This document shows positions 55,706 through 64,000 of a stretch of DNA of 64,000 nt, piece by piece. The notes beneath the pieces were generated by a model that was not told the origin of the DNA, made no database searches, and saw only the letters and a list, made by a program, of their open reading frames with translations. The stretch lies in the NCBI RefSeq assembly GCF_900215505.1, contig NZ_LT907844.1, positions 1,212,501 to 1,276,500 on the forward strand, written 5' to 3'. The translations under genes were made by a program, and so were the position numbers. How positions within the stretch are numbered: position 1 is the first letter of the stretch; every line of letters starts with the position of its first letter. Source of the stretch: Cohaesibacter sp. ES.047. Its GTDB lineage: Bacteria; Pseudomonadota; Alphaproteobacteria; Rhizobiales; Cohaesibacteraceae.

Positions 55706-57673
55706 TCAGTTGAAGCGCCGGACAGCCATGCGGGCAATTGCCGGTCCTGCAAAATGAATGTCTTCCGCCCACGCACCGCTTCCCGCTCCGAAGGTCTGGT
55801 TGATCATGCTTTCGGGCTTGCTGACCAGCGCTCTGAGATTGTTCGGAATTGGCCGGGACAGGTGCGCAAAGGTCGCAGTCTTGGTTGACTGATTCATGTG
55901 GACAAAGTGGGACATGCTTGCCGGACCATAAGAGAAGGTCAGCTTGGCCAGTTGGTCATGTCCCTGCTCGATCCGGTGTTTGATGGCGCTGGGGCGCTGT
56001 TTCTGTCTGGTGTCGGCGCGCGGCAAGGTAGAGAGGGTTGACGCGTTTGCCTGCGACACATCGTCAATGGTTGACGACAGGCTCGCCATTTGGGTCCGGT
56101 CTGCTTTCTGTGCGGGACGCCGCGGCGCGGTGGTCGGCAAAGCGGCCAGGAAGGTCTTGTCAGCCGAGGCATAAGCAAAACGATTGGACTCTTTCGCTTC
56201 TGCCGGGCCGTTCGTCTGTGCCGCCATGCGGGAGAGAACCTCTTCGGCGCTTTCCTGCTGCGCTGCTGTTTCATCCGGTTGGGATGGTGCGTTGCCGGGG
56301 AGCGCGTCTCGCGCCATCGGGAGGGACGCTAGGACGAAACGACCGTCTTCCGGCGCTGCGGACGCCGTTGCGCCAAGCTCACCGTTGCTGGCGACCTCGA
56401 CCCCATCGTTGGTGATTGTTGTCCCGGTAACCGTGTCATCATCCGGCTGCTCGGCTGCGCCGTTCGTCAGATCTTGTTCAGCGGCCAGTTGTTCCAGCGT
56501 TCTGGGTTCAGATGCCGGGTCTGCGCTGGCAAGCTGGAAGCCTGACTGCGGCAGGAGATCTGGCCGGACCCGAGGCAGGGCTGCGAGCACGAACGGCTCA
56601 GGGCTGTCTTCGGCCGCGTCGAGCGCGGCTGTCGCGGCAACCAGATCAGCCCCTTGCTGATCGGTGGGCATCTCGTCGGCGGCTTCGGCCACTTGCAAAG
56701 GTTGCTCTGGCAAAAAGGCTGCCGGTGCAGGGCGATTTTCCGGGCTGCGTGGCAAGGTGGCCAATTGCACCGGGAAAGCGGATCCGGTCTCGGGTTGCGG
56801 TTCGGGGGCGGCAGGCGTCTGTGCGGCCGCGAACGCGGGCTTGGGCCGTTCCTTCGGTGTCCGATTCAGAAGTCGGGATAAAAGCGTCGGGCTTTCGGCT
56901 GTTGTGCTTGCAGACTTGCTGGCCAGCGGCAGGGTGCGCGTGGGGCTGCTTGGTGCTGCCTTTGCGATCCGGGTGAAGCGGGTTGCATTCTTGGCTTCGC
57001 GGATCATTTCCGCCTTGTGGCGGGCCACTTGTACCTTGGCCTGCTTATAGCCGCGCAAGGGTTTGCCATCGCTGGGGACATGAACTGTCTTGCCGTCGGG
57101 GAAGACCCGTACCAGCTGTTTGCGTGTCATGCGGGGCCAATGTCGAACGTTGCCTGTGTCGATATGTACGAAGGGCGATCCGGAGCGCGGATAATAGCCG
57201 ACCCCGCCGGACTGCATGCGCAGGCCGGCCTTGCGGATCTTGGCAAGGGAGACGCCGGGCAGGTAGAAGTCCATGGCCTGCCCGCGCATGTGGCGACTTT
57301 TCTTGGCGACACCGCGGCTGCGGCGGCGCAGCATGTTGTTGGTAGCCGGTGAGCGATAACCCGAGACCACGTGAATGGGCTTTTTGGCACCCGTTTTCTG
57401 TACAACCTGCCAGATGAGATCGAACAGGGCCGGATCCATCTTGGTGCTTTCGTTGCGGCGCCAATCCCTGAGGAACCGGTTCATCTTGCGCAGACCATCG
57501 GCGTCAAACTTGCCATTGCGCTTGTAGACGATGGTGGCCTTTTCCTTGGTGTGGGTGTTGTAAAGGGTAAGGGAGCGCGAGGAGGCATGCGCTTCACTCG
57601 TCAGAAGCGGGACTCCGACCGTAAAGCCTGTCAGGATGATCCCGAGCAGACCTGCAACAAGGATGCGTCGCAT
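55706..57673 (-). CDS. DUF882 / M15-type peptidoglycan peptidase with long repeat-poor tail
   Basis: A 655-residue exported protein. Signal peptide (MRRILVAGLLGIILTGFTVG, cut near AHA) is followed by a DUF882 (YcbK-like, M15) domain at residues about 30-190: SLTLYNTHTKEKATIVYK, HVVSGYRSPATNNMLR, SRHMRGQAMDFYLPGV and SPFVHIDTGNVRHW give the His/Asp/His zinc ligands of a D-Ala-D-Ala-type peptidase. The remaining 450 residues are Ala/Pro/Glu-rich and poorly ordered, ending in a more conserved block (FGAGSGAWAEDIHFAGPAIA). ATG 57673 opens the signal peptide but has no good ribosome site; GTG 57748 is possible. Confidence 0.85.
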   Translation of the reverse strand: MRRILVAGLLGIILTGFTVGVPLLTSEAHASSRSLTLYNTHTKEKATIVYKRNGKFDADGLRKMNRFLRDWRRNESTKMDPALFDLIWQVVQKTGAKKPIHVVSGYRSPATNNMLRRRSRGVAKKSRHMRGQAMDFYLPGVSLAKIRKAGLRMQSGGVGYYPRSGSPFVHIDTGNVRHWPRMTRKQLVRVFPDGKTVHVPSDGKPLRGYKQAKVQVARHKAEMIREAKNATRFTRIAKAAPSSPTRTLPLASKSASTTAESPTLLSRLLNRTPKERPKPAFAAAQTPAAPEPQPETGSAFPVQLATLPRSPENRPAPAAFLPEQPLQVAEAADEMPTDQQGADLVAATAALDAAEDSPEPFVLAALPRVRPDLLPQSGFQLASADPASEPRTLEQLAAEQDLTNGAAEQPDDDTVTGTTITNDGVEVASNGELGATASAAPEDGRFVLASLPMARDALPGNAPSQPDETAAQQESAEEVLSRMAAQTNGPAEAKESNRFAYASADKTFLAALPTTAPRRPAQKADRTQMASLSSTIDDVSQANASTLSTLPRADTRQKQRPSAIKHRIEQGHDQLAKLTFSYGPASMSHFVHMNQSTKTATFAHLSRPIPNNLRALVSKPESMINQTFGAGSGAWAEDIHFAGPAIARMAVRRFN

Positions 57674-57998
57674 CAGGAGGCATGCCTGCAAAGCAGACAA
57701 ATGCCGGGACTGGAGAGCTTCTTGTCTGGCCACTGGTTGTCCAATCACGCGTCGGCAACTGTGCCGACATGCTTCTTGCTGCGGGATCGGACATTGCTCC
57801 CGATTCCACAGCCCTTCAACTGGTCAAAACTGCCTGCAACGATGGTTCATTGATAGCAGATTCCACGACTTTCTTCGAGTCCATTATGCTTTGCATAAGG
57901 TTAACGAAAGAAGAATACGCCGCCACAATGAACTGAGGGTCACCGATACAGCGATGATGGAAGACGTGATAGGGGAAAAATGGGGGCAAAAGAAGGCG

Positions 57999-58024
57999 AA
58001 ATGGCCCCGAAAAGGGCCATTTCA
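57999..58024 (-). terminator. terminator of the L,D-transpeptidase gene
   Basis: Perfect 10-bp arms GAAATGGCCC / GGGCCATTTC, 21 nt after the stop on the minus strand, then GCCTTCTTTTG. It separates this gene from the M15-type gene 370 nt further on. The rest of 57674-57998 shows no gene and should contain the M15 gene promoter. Confidence 0.7.
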
Positions 58025-58045
58025 CTCATTCATCATGACTTGATG

Positions 58046-59821
58046 CTAAAGGCCGAGGGCCTTTTTAACCTTGGCATTGTGGCCGTAAATATCGGAGCGC
58101 AGCTGCAAGGTTCCATTCTCGGCCATCCAGGTCGTGAAATAGACGATATGGACAGGGACCTTGTGGCTGAGGCTGACCCACTTTTCATCGCCACCAATCA
58201 TCGACTTGAGACGACCCGCACCCCATTTTTCGGTTCTGGACAGAATGACATCGGCGAAGTCCATCGGATTCTGGACCCGGACGCAGCCATGGCTGAAGGC
58301 CCGATAGTCGCGATTGAACAGGCTGCGCGAGGGGGTGTCGTGCAAATAGACGGCATGCTGGTTGGGGAACAAGAACTTGACATTGCCAAGGGCATTGCGG
58401 GTTCCCGGGGTTTGACGCAGGCGGACCATGCCCGGCTCGACCTTTTCCCAGTCAAGCTTGTAGGGGTCGACCACACGCGTGCGTCCCTTGACGCTTGCCA
58501 GAACCTGATAGTTCCTTTTGGAGAAGAAGGACCCCGGATCCGACTTGATCTGCGGCAGAAGTTCTTTGGTGGCGATGGAGCGCGGCACGTTCCAATAGGG
58601 ATTGACCACCACATATTCCATCTCGTCTGAGAAGATCGGTGTCTTGTGGCGAGACTTGCCCACGACGACGCGCGTTTCGTGGATCTTCTTGCCGTTGTTC
58701 ACCACCTCGACGTGGAAGCTGGGAATGTTGACCATGATATGGAATTTACCCAGATCGCGCGGTAGCCAGCGCCAGCGTTCCATGTTGGCAATGATGTCGG
58801 GGATCAGATCAGCCGGGTTCTTGTTGAGCACAGCAAGGGTGGCCTTGCCAGCGATGCCATCGGCGATCAATCCATTGGCGGCCTGATAGTCCTTGACCTT
58901 CTGGGACAGCGCCTTGCTGTAGAGGTCCGCATTCTCGGCAGGGACGGGAAGGTCGAGCTTCTTGCGCAGAAGGGCTACGCGCGTATCGCGCATGCCCACT
59001 TTCATGCTTCTCCCCTCAGGCACGTCAGGTGTGGTGGTGTCGGATTTGGTCAGGCGCAGGCGATTGTATTCTTTGCGCAAGGCTACAAATCCGGGATGGT
59101 CGGGATTGTAACCGCGCATGACGACGCGCGGGTTTTTGGCGCGTGTGATCTTTTTAAGGGCTTCGATCGAATCAGGATAATGCGGTTTGATCGTCACGAC
59201 CTTCTTGGAGAAGATGCGTGGGTCCACGCGGCCTGCGTAGGCCTGACGGGTGTAGCGGGTAATGGCGCGGGACAGCTCGATATCCGATGCGGCAATGTCT
59301 GCGGGCTTCGAGCCGCGCGTGCGCGAAACAGTCAGGGCAGGGGTGGTAAAGTCAGCCGGATCAAGGCCATCACGATCGGCGCGGGACAGGGCAAAGGCAA
59401 GCTTGCGAGCCGATGGCGTCAGTTCGCCATTCTCAAACCAGGCCGTGCGGAAATTGCGCTCCTTGTAGAAGGCAACAAGGGCTGCATTGTCGCGTTTTTC
59501 GAGGAAGTCCTTGCTGCTCGGGATCGTATCGATGGCGCTTGCGAGCGCGTCAAAGACATCCTGATCCGCCTGCTGATCGATGCCGCCGGTGCGGACACTG
59601 TGCAGATTGTCGAGGATCCGCGTCATACTGGCCAGAGAGTCGATTTCTTCGTGCATGGCCGCTTCGGTCGTCTCGCCAATCAGAGAAACCGGCGTTTGGG
59701 ACTGGGCAAAGGATGCATGCGGTGTTGCTGGCGACGAGAGCGCAGATTCGGATGCGCAGGCAGGGCCTGCGAGACCAAGCACGATCAGGGCAATGGAAAG
59801 ATTCTTTGTCATCGCGGTCAT
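58046..59821 (-). CDS. L,D-transpeptidase, YcbB-like
   Basis: A 591-residue exported peptidoglycan cross-linking enzyme. Signal peptide (MTKNLSIALIVLGLAGPACA), a helical N-terminal domain (residues 80-300), a peptidoglycan-binding-type segment (YQAANGLIADGIAGKATLAV) and a C-terminal YkuD catalytic domain with HDTPSRSLFNRDYRAFSHGC, where the Cys before VRV is the nucleophile. This domain order is that of YcbB/LdtD, which forms 3-3 cross-links. ATG 59821 has AGGAC upstream. A separate small promoter gap (144 nt) follows the regulator gene. Confidence 0.93.
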   Translation of the reverse strand: MTAMTKNLSIALIVLGLAGPACASESALSSPATPHASFAQSQTPVSLIGETTEAAMHEEIDSLASMTRILDNLHSVRTGGIDQQADQDVFDALASAIDTIPSSKDFLEKRDNAALVAFYKERNFRTAWFENGELTPSARKLAFALSRADRDGLDPADFTTPALTVSRTRGSKPADIAASDIELSRAITRYTRQAYAGRVDPRIFSKKVVTIKPHYPDSIEALKKITRAKNPRVVMRGYNPDHPGFVALRKEYNRLRLTKSDTTTPDVPEGRSMKVGMRDTRVALLRKKLDLPVPAENADLYSKALSQKVKDYQAANGLIADGIAGKATLAVLNKNPADLIPDIIANMERWRWLPRDLGKFHIMVNIPSFHVEVVNNGKKIHETRVVVGKSRHKTPIFSDEMEYVVVNPYWNVPRSIATKELLPQIKSDPGSFFSKRNYQVLASVKGRTRVVDPYKLDWEKVEPGMVRLRQTPGTRNALGNVKFLFPNQHAVYLHDTPSRSLFNRDYRAFSHGCVRVQNPMDFADVILSRTEKWGAGRLKSMIGGDEKWVSLSHKVPVHIVYFTTWMAENGTLQLRSDIYGHNAKVKKALGL

Positions 59822-59965
59822 GCGGTGTCCTGTGCTCAAGTTGAAAACGGAATGCTCGACACAGAAACCTGATTTGCGCCTTTGTGCAACAGGAATTGAA
59901 TCACAAATAGGAGATCAGGGCTTCTGTGTAGCAGTCCTGCAACGTTCAGGGTCTCGCGCCGCCGA

Positions 59966-61636
59966 TCAACAGGCTTTGGCGTCGTCATCGGCTGATGACG
60001 TTCCGTCTTGCTCAAGGCCATAATCCTTGAGTTTCCGGTAAAGTGTGGAGCGTCCGATGCCCAATCGCCGGGCAACATCTGACATGCGATGATCATGATG
60101 CTTGAGGGCGCGGGCGATGATTTCGGCTTCCAGTTCGGCCAAGGGGCGAATGTTGCCATGGTCATCGAGAATGCGCAAAAAGCCCCAGGGATCCTCGGTT
60201 TCTGCTTGTACAGGCGGGGAGGTGGGCTCCATGACCGACGTCGTCATCTGGGCGTAGGTCTCGTTGAGCGAGACGTTCGACAGCGGGGCGTGCTGTTGAA
60301 ACTGGTGGATATTTTCCACCGGTTGGCCGCTGCCAATTGTTGATTGATGTCTTTGGGCACCGTCCGAAGCGATCCGTGTCAGATCCTCGTTTTCCGGGGT
60401 GCCGTTTTCAAACGGCGCCCGAGCCTTGAGCACCGAGGCGCTGAAGGCACTGAGCTGGCTGGCAATCTGCGGGAACTCCTCGACAGTCAGGCGATCTCCG
60501 TCGCACAAGACGACGGCGCGGAAAATGGTGTTTTCCAGCTGTCGAATGTTGCCCGGCCAGTCATAGCTCTGCAACAGGGTCATGGCGTCGTCGGCGATGC
60601 CGGCCAGTCCCTTGCGGCCCTCTTCGGCAGCAAAACGGGTGAGAAAATTGTGTGCCAATGCTGGGATGTCATCCTTGCGGTCCCGTAAAGGGGGCATGCG
60701 GATGGGGAAGACATTGAGGCGATAGTAGAGATCTTCCCTGAACTTGCCATCCTTGACCTGCTGGATGAGATCCTTGTTCGTGGCTGAGATAAGGCGGAAA
60801 TCAACCTTGACCGGTTTGGGGGAGCCGACCGGATCGATTTCCCCTTCCTGCAGGGCGCGCAGGAGCTTGACCTGTGTTTCCAGCGGCAACTCGCCGACCT
60901 CGTCAAGAAACAGCGTGCCGCCGTTGGCCTCGACGAACTTGCCGGTGTGCTTTTCGTTGGCTCCGGTGAAGGCCCCTTTTTCGTGGCCGAACAGGATGCT
61001 TTCGACGAGATTGTCAGGGATCGCACCGCAGTTGACGGTTACAAACGGCTTGGATGATCTGTCCGATGCGTTTTGGATGGCCTTGGCGATCAACTCCTTG
61101 CCGACCCCTGACTCCCCTTCAATGAGGATGGGGATGTGGGACTTGGCTGCCCTTTGGCCCAGATTGAGCACCCGCGCCATGGCCTCACTTGACGAGATGA
61201 TATGCTTGAAGCTGTAGTTGCCTTCGTTCTTGGACCGAATGCGGGTAATTTCCTCTTCAAGGGCATTGACCTTGAGGGCGTTGCGCATGGCCACCTGAAG
61301 CCGTTCGGGGGCGACGGGTTTGATGACAAAATCAAACGCACCGGCCCGCATGGCGTTTACGGCGGTGTCGATGCCTGCATGGGCAGTTTGGACGATGACC
61401 GGTGCCTTGATGTCGGTTTTCTGGAGGGCCTGCAACACGCCCATACCATCGAGATTGGGCATGACCAGATCGAGAATGATCAGATCAAAGGCGCCGGGCT
61501 GATGCTGTTTGAGAATCGAAAGGGCATGTTCGCCATTTTCCGCGCTCACCGAAGCGAAGCCGCTCTTCTCGACAATTGCCTCGAGCAATCGGCGCTGTAC
61601 CGGATCATCGTCTACAATCAGAATGGTTTCGGTCAT
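59966..61636 (-). CDS. sigma-54-dependent response regulator (NtrC family)
   Basis: A 556-residue enhancer-binding protein. The receiver spans residues 1-120 (ILIVDDDPVQRRLL; phosphoacceptor D56 in LIILDLVMP). The AAA+ domain at about 145-380 has Walker A GESGVGKE, the sigma-54 contact loop GAFTGA, and LFLDEVGELPL. An unusually long, disordered linker of about 110 residues follows, and then a Fis-type HTH (MSDVARRLGIGRSTLYRKLK). ATG 61636 has GGAA upstream. No histidine kinase adjoins it. It could activate RpoN promoters such as the one at urtA, but its targets are not known. Confidence 0.93.
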   Translation of the reverse strand: MTETILIVDDDPVQRRLLEAIVEKSGFASVSAENGEHALSILKQHQPGAFDLIILDLVMPNLDGMGVLQALQKTDIKAPVIVQTAHAGIDTAVNAMRAGAFDFVIKPVAPERLQVAMRNALKVNALEEEITRIRSKNEGNYSFKHIISSSEAMARVLNLGQRAAKSHIPILIEGESGVGKELIAKAIQNASDRSSKPFVTVNCGAIPDNLVESILFGHEKGAFTGANEKHTGKFVEANGGTLFLDEVGELPLETQVKLLRALQEGEIDPVGSPKPVKVDFRLISATNKDLIQQVKDGKFREDLYYRLNVFPIRMPPLRDRKDDIPALAHNFLTRFAAEEGRKGLAGIADDAMTLLQSYDWPGNIRQLENTIFRAVVLCDGDRLTVEEFPQIASQLSAFSASVLKARAPFENGTPENEDLTRIASDGAQRHQSTIGSGQPVENIHQFQQHAPLSNVSLNETYAQMTTSVMEPTSPPVQAETEDPWGFLRILDDHGNIRPLAELEAEIIARALKHHDHRMSDVARRLGIGRSTLYRKLKDYGLEQDGTSSADDDAKAC

Positions 61637-62065
61637 GTGCGTTCCGAACTGGTCCCTGATACGGGAGCCTCGTCGCCTGTCCCGCTCGCCTATCCATGAT
61701 CTTGTCTGTCGATGGATCAAGATAGAAGAGGCGAAAACAGGCGAATCTGTGTCATTTTGAGCCACGATGCGCCCTATCCGTTAATGTAGGCTTAATTGCC
61801 GCCATGGGCGGGATGAAAAATTGTGTGAATTGGCAGGTGGGCGCGTCCCTGATCCGTGCGGTTTCATCTGTGCAAAGGACAGGGGCAGGCCCTATTGTGT
61901 TGAGGAGATGTTTGCAGATCTCAGCACGACTACCTATCTTAAGAGAAAGCACCGGTTTCGAGCCGGACCGCTCTCCTGATTTGTTGATCGATGCCACCCG
62001 AGCCATGATGCTTGTTGGTGGCATTCCAAACCGCAACCAGACCTAGCAATTGCCGGAAAGATTTG
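61637..62065. other. divergent intergenic region
   Basis: About 430 nt between the NtrC-type regulator and pepF. It must hold both promoters. The open frame at 61804-62046 (plus) has no recognisable features and overlaps the pepF leader, and I do not call it a gene. A small GC hairpin (GCCGCC / GGGCGG) lies near 61798-61812. Confidence 0.5.
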
Positions 62066-63946
62066 ATGTTTACAGCACGCTCCTTGTTCGCTTCGCCCGA
62101 TGTTTCTCACTCCTTTGCCTTCGCAACCGCCGAAGCCAGTTCGGGGGCGTCGCTTGAGGGGCTTCCCGAATGGAATCTCGACGATCTTTACAAGGGTCTC
62201 GATGATCCGGCGATTGAAGCGGATTTTGCCGCCTGCAAACAGGATGCTGAAGCCTTTGCCTCTGACTATCAGGGCACGCTTGAAAGCATGCTGACCGAGA
62301 AGGGCGGTGACCCTCTGGCCGATGCGCTCAAGCGCTATGAGGCCGTGCAGGAGAAGATGGGCAAGCTGATCAGTTTTGCGGGACTGATGTACAACGGCAA
62401 TACAACAGACACGGCGCGGGCCAAATTCTATGGCGACACGCAAGACCGCCTGACCACGATTTCTACCCAGTTGCTGTTCTTTGAGCTGGAATTGAACCGC
62501 ATTGAGGATTCTATGCTGGATGGTGCCATGGAAGGCAGTGCGGCGCTCGCTCACTACAAGCCCTGGCTGGATGATCTGCGCAAGGAAAAGCCCTATCAGC
62601 TCTCTGATGAGCTGGAAAAACTGTTCTACGAGAAGTCCGTCACCGGCGCGATGGCCTGGAATCGTCTGTTCAACGAGACAATGGCCGGGCTGCGTTTCTC
62701 CGTTGAGATTGATGGCGAAACTGAGAGCCTGCCGATCGAGCGGACGCTGAATTACCTCACTGATACCGATGAGGCCAAACGCAAGGCAGCGGCTGATGCG
62801 CTTGCTGCCACGTTCAAGTCCAATATTTCGATTTTCTCGCTGATCTCGAACGTCCTTGCCAAGGACAAATCCATCTCTGACAACTGGCGCGGCTTTGAAG
62901 ACGTTGCGGATGGCCGCCATCTTGCCAACCGCGTTGAGCGAGAAGTCGTGGATGCGCTGGTTGATGCGGTTCAGGATGCCTATCCGCGTCTGTCCCATCG
63001 CTACTATGCGCTGAAGGCAAAATGGTTTGAGAAAGACAAGCTGGATCACTGGGATCGCAACGCACCACTGCCCAAGGTGCCGACCCGCAGCATCGACTGG
63101 CCGGAGGCCAAACAGATCGTGCAGGATGCCTACGCCGGTTTTGCGCCGGAGATGGCGGAGATTTCCGAACAGTTCTTCTCCAAGGGCTGGATCGATGCGG
63201 CCATCCGCGATGGCAAGTCGCCGGGGGCTTTTGCTCATCCGACGGTGCCAAGCGTTCATCCTTATGTGTTGCTCAACTATATGGGCAAGCCGCGCGACGT
63301 GATGACCCTTGCCCACGAGCTGGGCCATGGGGTGCATCAGGTGCTGGCTGGCAAGCAGGGTGCCTTGATGGCACCGACCCCGCTGACGCTGGCTGAAACG
63401 GCCAGTGTGTTTGGCGAGATGCTCACCTTCCGATCCCTTCTGGCCAAGACGACCTCGGTCGAGGAGCGTCGCTCAATGCTGGCTGGCAAGGTCGAAGATA
63501 TGCTCAACACGGTGGTTCGGCAGATTGCCTTCTATCTGTTCGAGCGCAAGCTGCACACGGCGCGGGCCGAGGGAGAATTGACATCCGATCAGATCTGCGA
63601 GCTCTGGATGAGCGTACAAGCAGATAGTCTCGGGCCATCGGTTCGGTTGGGTGAGGGGTATGAGACCTATTGGGCCTATATCCCGCACTTCATCCATTCG
63701 CCCTTCTATGTCTACGCCTACGCATTCGGCGACTGTCTGGTGAACTCTCTTTATTCTGTCTACCAGAACAGTGACGAGAGCTTTGTTCAGGAGTATTTCG
63801 ACATGCTCAGCGCAGGCGGCACGAAGCATCATTCGGAGCTGCTCGCTCCGTTCGGGCTGGACGCGAAGGATCCGGATTTCTGGTCCAAGGGACTTTCAGT
63901 TGTTGAGGGTCTGATCGACGAACTTGAAGCATTGGAAAATGACTGA
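62066..63946 (+). CDS. pepF: M3-family oligoendopeptidase F
   Basis: A 626-residue zinc metallopeptidase of the PepF/M3B group, cytosolic, cleaving peptides of moderate length. The active site is MTLAHELGHGVHQVLA (HExGH) with the downstream Glu in ETASVFGEML. Further family motifs are PYVLLNYMGKPRDV and PHFIHSPFYVYAYAFGD. ATG 62066 has GGAAAG upstream; the frame is open from 62012. It is complete within the window. Confidence 0.96.
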   Translation: MFTARSLFASPDVSHSFAFATAEASSGASLEGLPEWNLDDLYKGLDDPAIEADFAACKQDAEAFASDYQGTLESMLTEKGGDPLADALKRYEAVQEKMGKLISFAGLMYNGNTTDTARAKFYGDTQDRLTTISTQLLFFELELNRIEDSMLDGAMEGSAALAHYKPWLDDLRKEKPYQLSDELEKLFYEKSVTGAMAWNRLFNETMAGLRFSVEIDGETESLPIERTLNYLTDTDEAKRKAAADALAATFKSNISIFSLISNVLAKDKSISDNWRGFEDVADGRHLANRVEREVVDALVDAVQDAYPRLSHRYYALKAKWFEKDKLDHWDRNAPLPKVPTRSIDWPEAKQIVQDAYAGFAPEMAEISEQFFSKGWIDAAIRDGKSPGAFAHPTVPSVHPYVLLNYMGKPRDVMTLAHELGHGVHQVLAGKQGALMAPTPLTLAETASVFGEMLTFRSLLAKTTSVEERRSMLAGKVEDMLNTVVRQIAFYLFERKLHTARAEGELTSDQICELWMSVQADSLGPSVRLGEGYETYWAYIPHFIHSPFYVYAYAFGDCLVNSLYSVYQNSDESFVQEYFDMLSAGGTKHHSELLAPFGLDAKDPDFWSKGLSVVEGLIDELEALEND

Positions 63947-63987
63947 TGTCGTCTGGTCGGGCAAAAGATGTGGAGTGTGTTTAGTCC

Positions 63988-64000
63988 ATGGCGGATGAAG
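63988..64000 (+). CDS. possible start of a further gene, cut by the window end
   Basis: ATGGCGGATGAAG (Met-Ala-Asp-Glu) with TGGAG about 13 nt upstream, 41 nt after pepF. Only four codons are visible, so it cannot be identified. Confidence 0.25.

Noticed and set aside
61934-63337. 467-codon minus-strand frame opposite pepF
   Set aside because: Antisense shadow of a complete M3 peptidase gene, with no recognisable domain.

Overview
The window reads as chromosomal DNA of an alphaproteobacterium, probably of the order Hyphomicrobiales and plausibly marine. The support is the gene content: an urt-ure urea block, a TRAP transporter with a Cache sensor kinase, a PomAB-type stator, an L,D-transpeptidase, an Sfp-type transferase and a SpoT-independent set of envelope genes, together with moderately high GC and the rRNA sequence. 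The genus cannot be fixed from the sequence alone.

Layout. 1-2381 is the 3' two thirds of a 23S rRNA, a 5S rRNA and the operon terminator. 2438-4063 is an arsR / ArsP-type permease / thioredoxin-like cluster. 4198-6219 holds a receiver protein with a degenerate Hpt domain and a HAD-IIA hydrolase. 6256-17105 is one long minus-strand operon, urtABCDE-ureDABCEFG (urea uptake, then nickel urease and its chaperones), behind a near-perfect sigma-54 promoter. 17621-19917 is an unrecognised two-gene operon encoding a polytopic M48-like membrane protease and a small acidic protein. 19946-23195 has a phosphopantetheinyl transferase and a chemoreceptor paired with a separate periplasmic PDC sensor protein. 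23842-26439 is an ECF sigma / anti-sigma pair followed by a fasciclin-domain protein and an exported MsrB.

26657-28307 is an RNHCP zinc-ribbon gene cut in two by an IS630-family element. 29072-37208 carries an exported protein, formylglutathione hydrolase, an aminotransferase, a creatininase-family amidohydrolase, a CopA-type copper ATPase, and a DUF1007/NicO nickel-cobalt pair. 37266-50992 is a mobile-element-framed block. Two 1042-bp copies of another IS630-family element lie in inverted orientation around a two-component system, a TRAP dicarboxylate-type transporter, an arsRCH cluster, a receiver-like protein and a QmcA/NfeD pair. The second copy is itself split by an IS256-family element.

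51081-63946 is mainly cell-envelope and motility: PomB/PomA stator, KdsD (Kdo synthesis), an outer-membrane beta-barrel, a DUF882/M15 peptidase, an L,D-transpeptidase, a sigma-54 enhancer-binding response regulator and oligoendopeptidase F.

Themes. Urea nitrogen is imported by Urt and hydrolysed by Ure under apparent nitrogen (sigma-54) control, and a NicO-type nickel/cobalt permease lies 20 kb away. Metal and metalloid handling recurs (two ars-type clusters, CopA, NicO). IS activity has disrupted one gene, trimmed the end of another without changing its protein, and separated nfeD from its probable terminator. The best candidates for undescribed biology are the M48-like membrane protease operon, the split PDC/MCP receptor and the pseudo-Hpt receiver protein.
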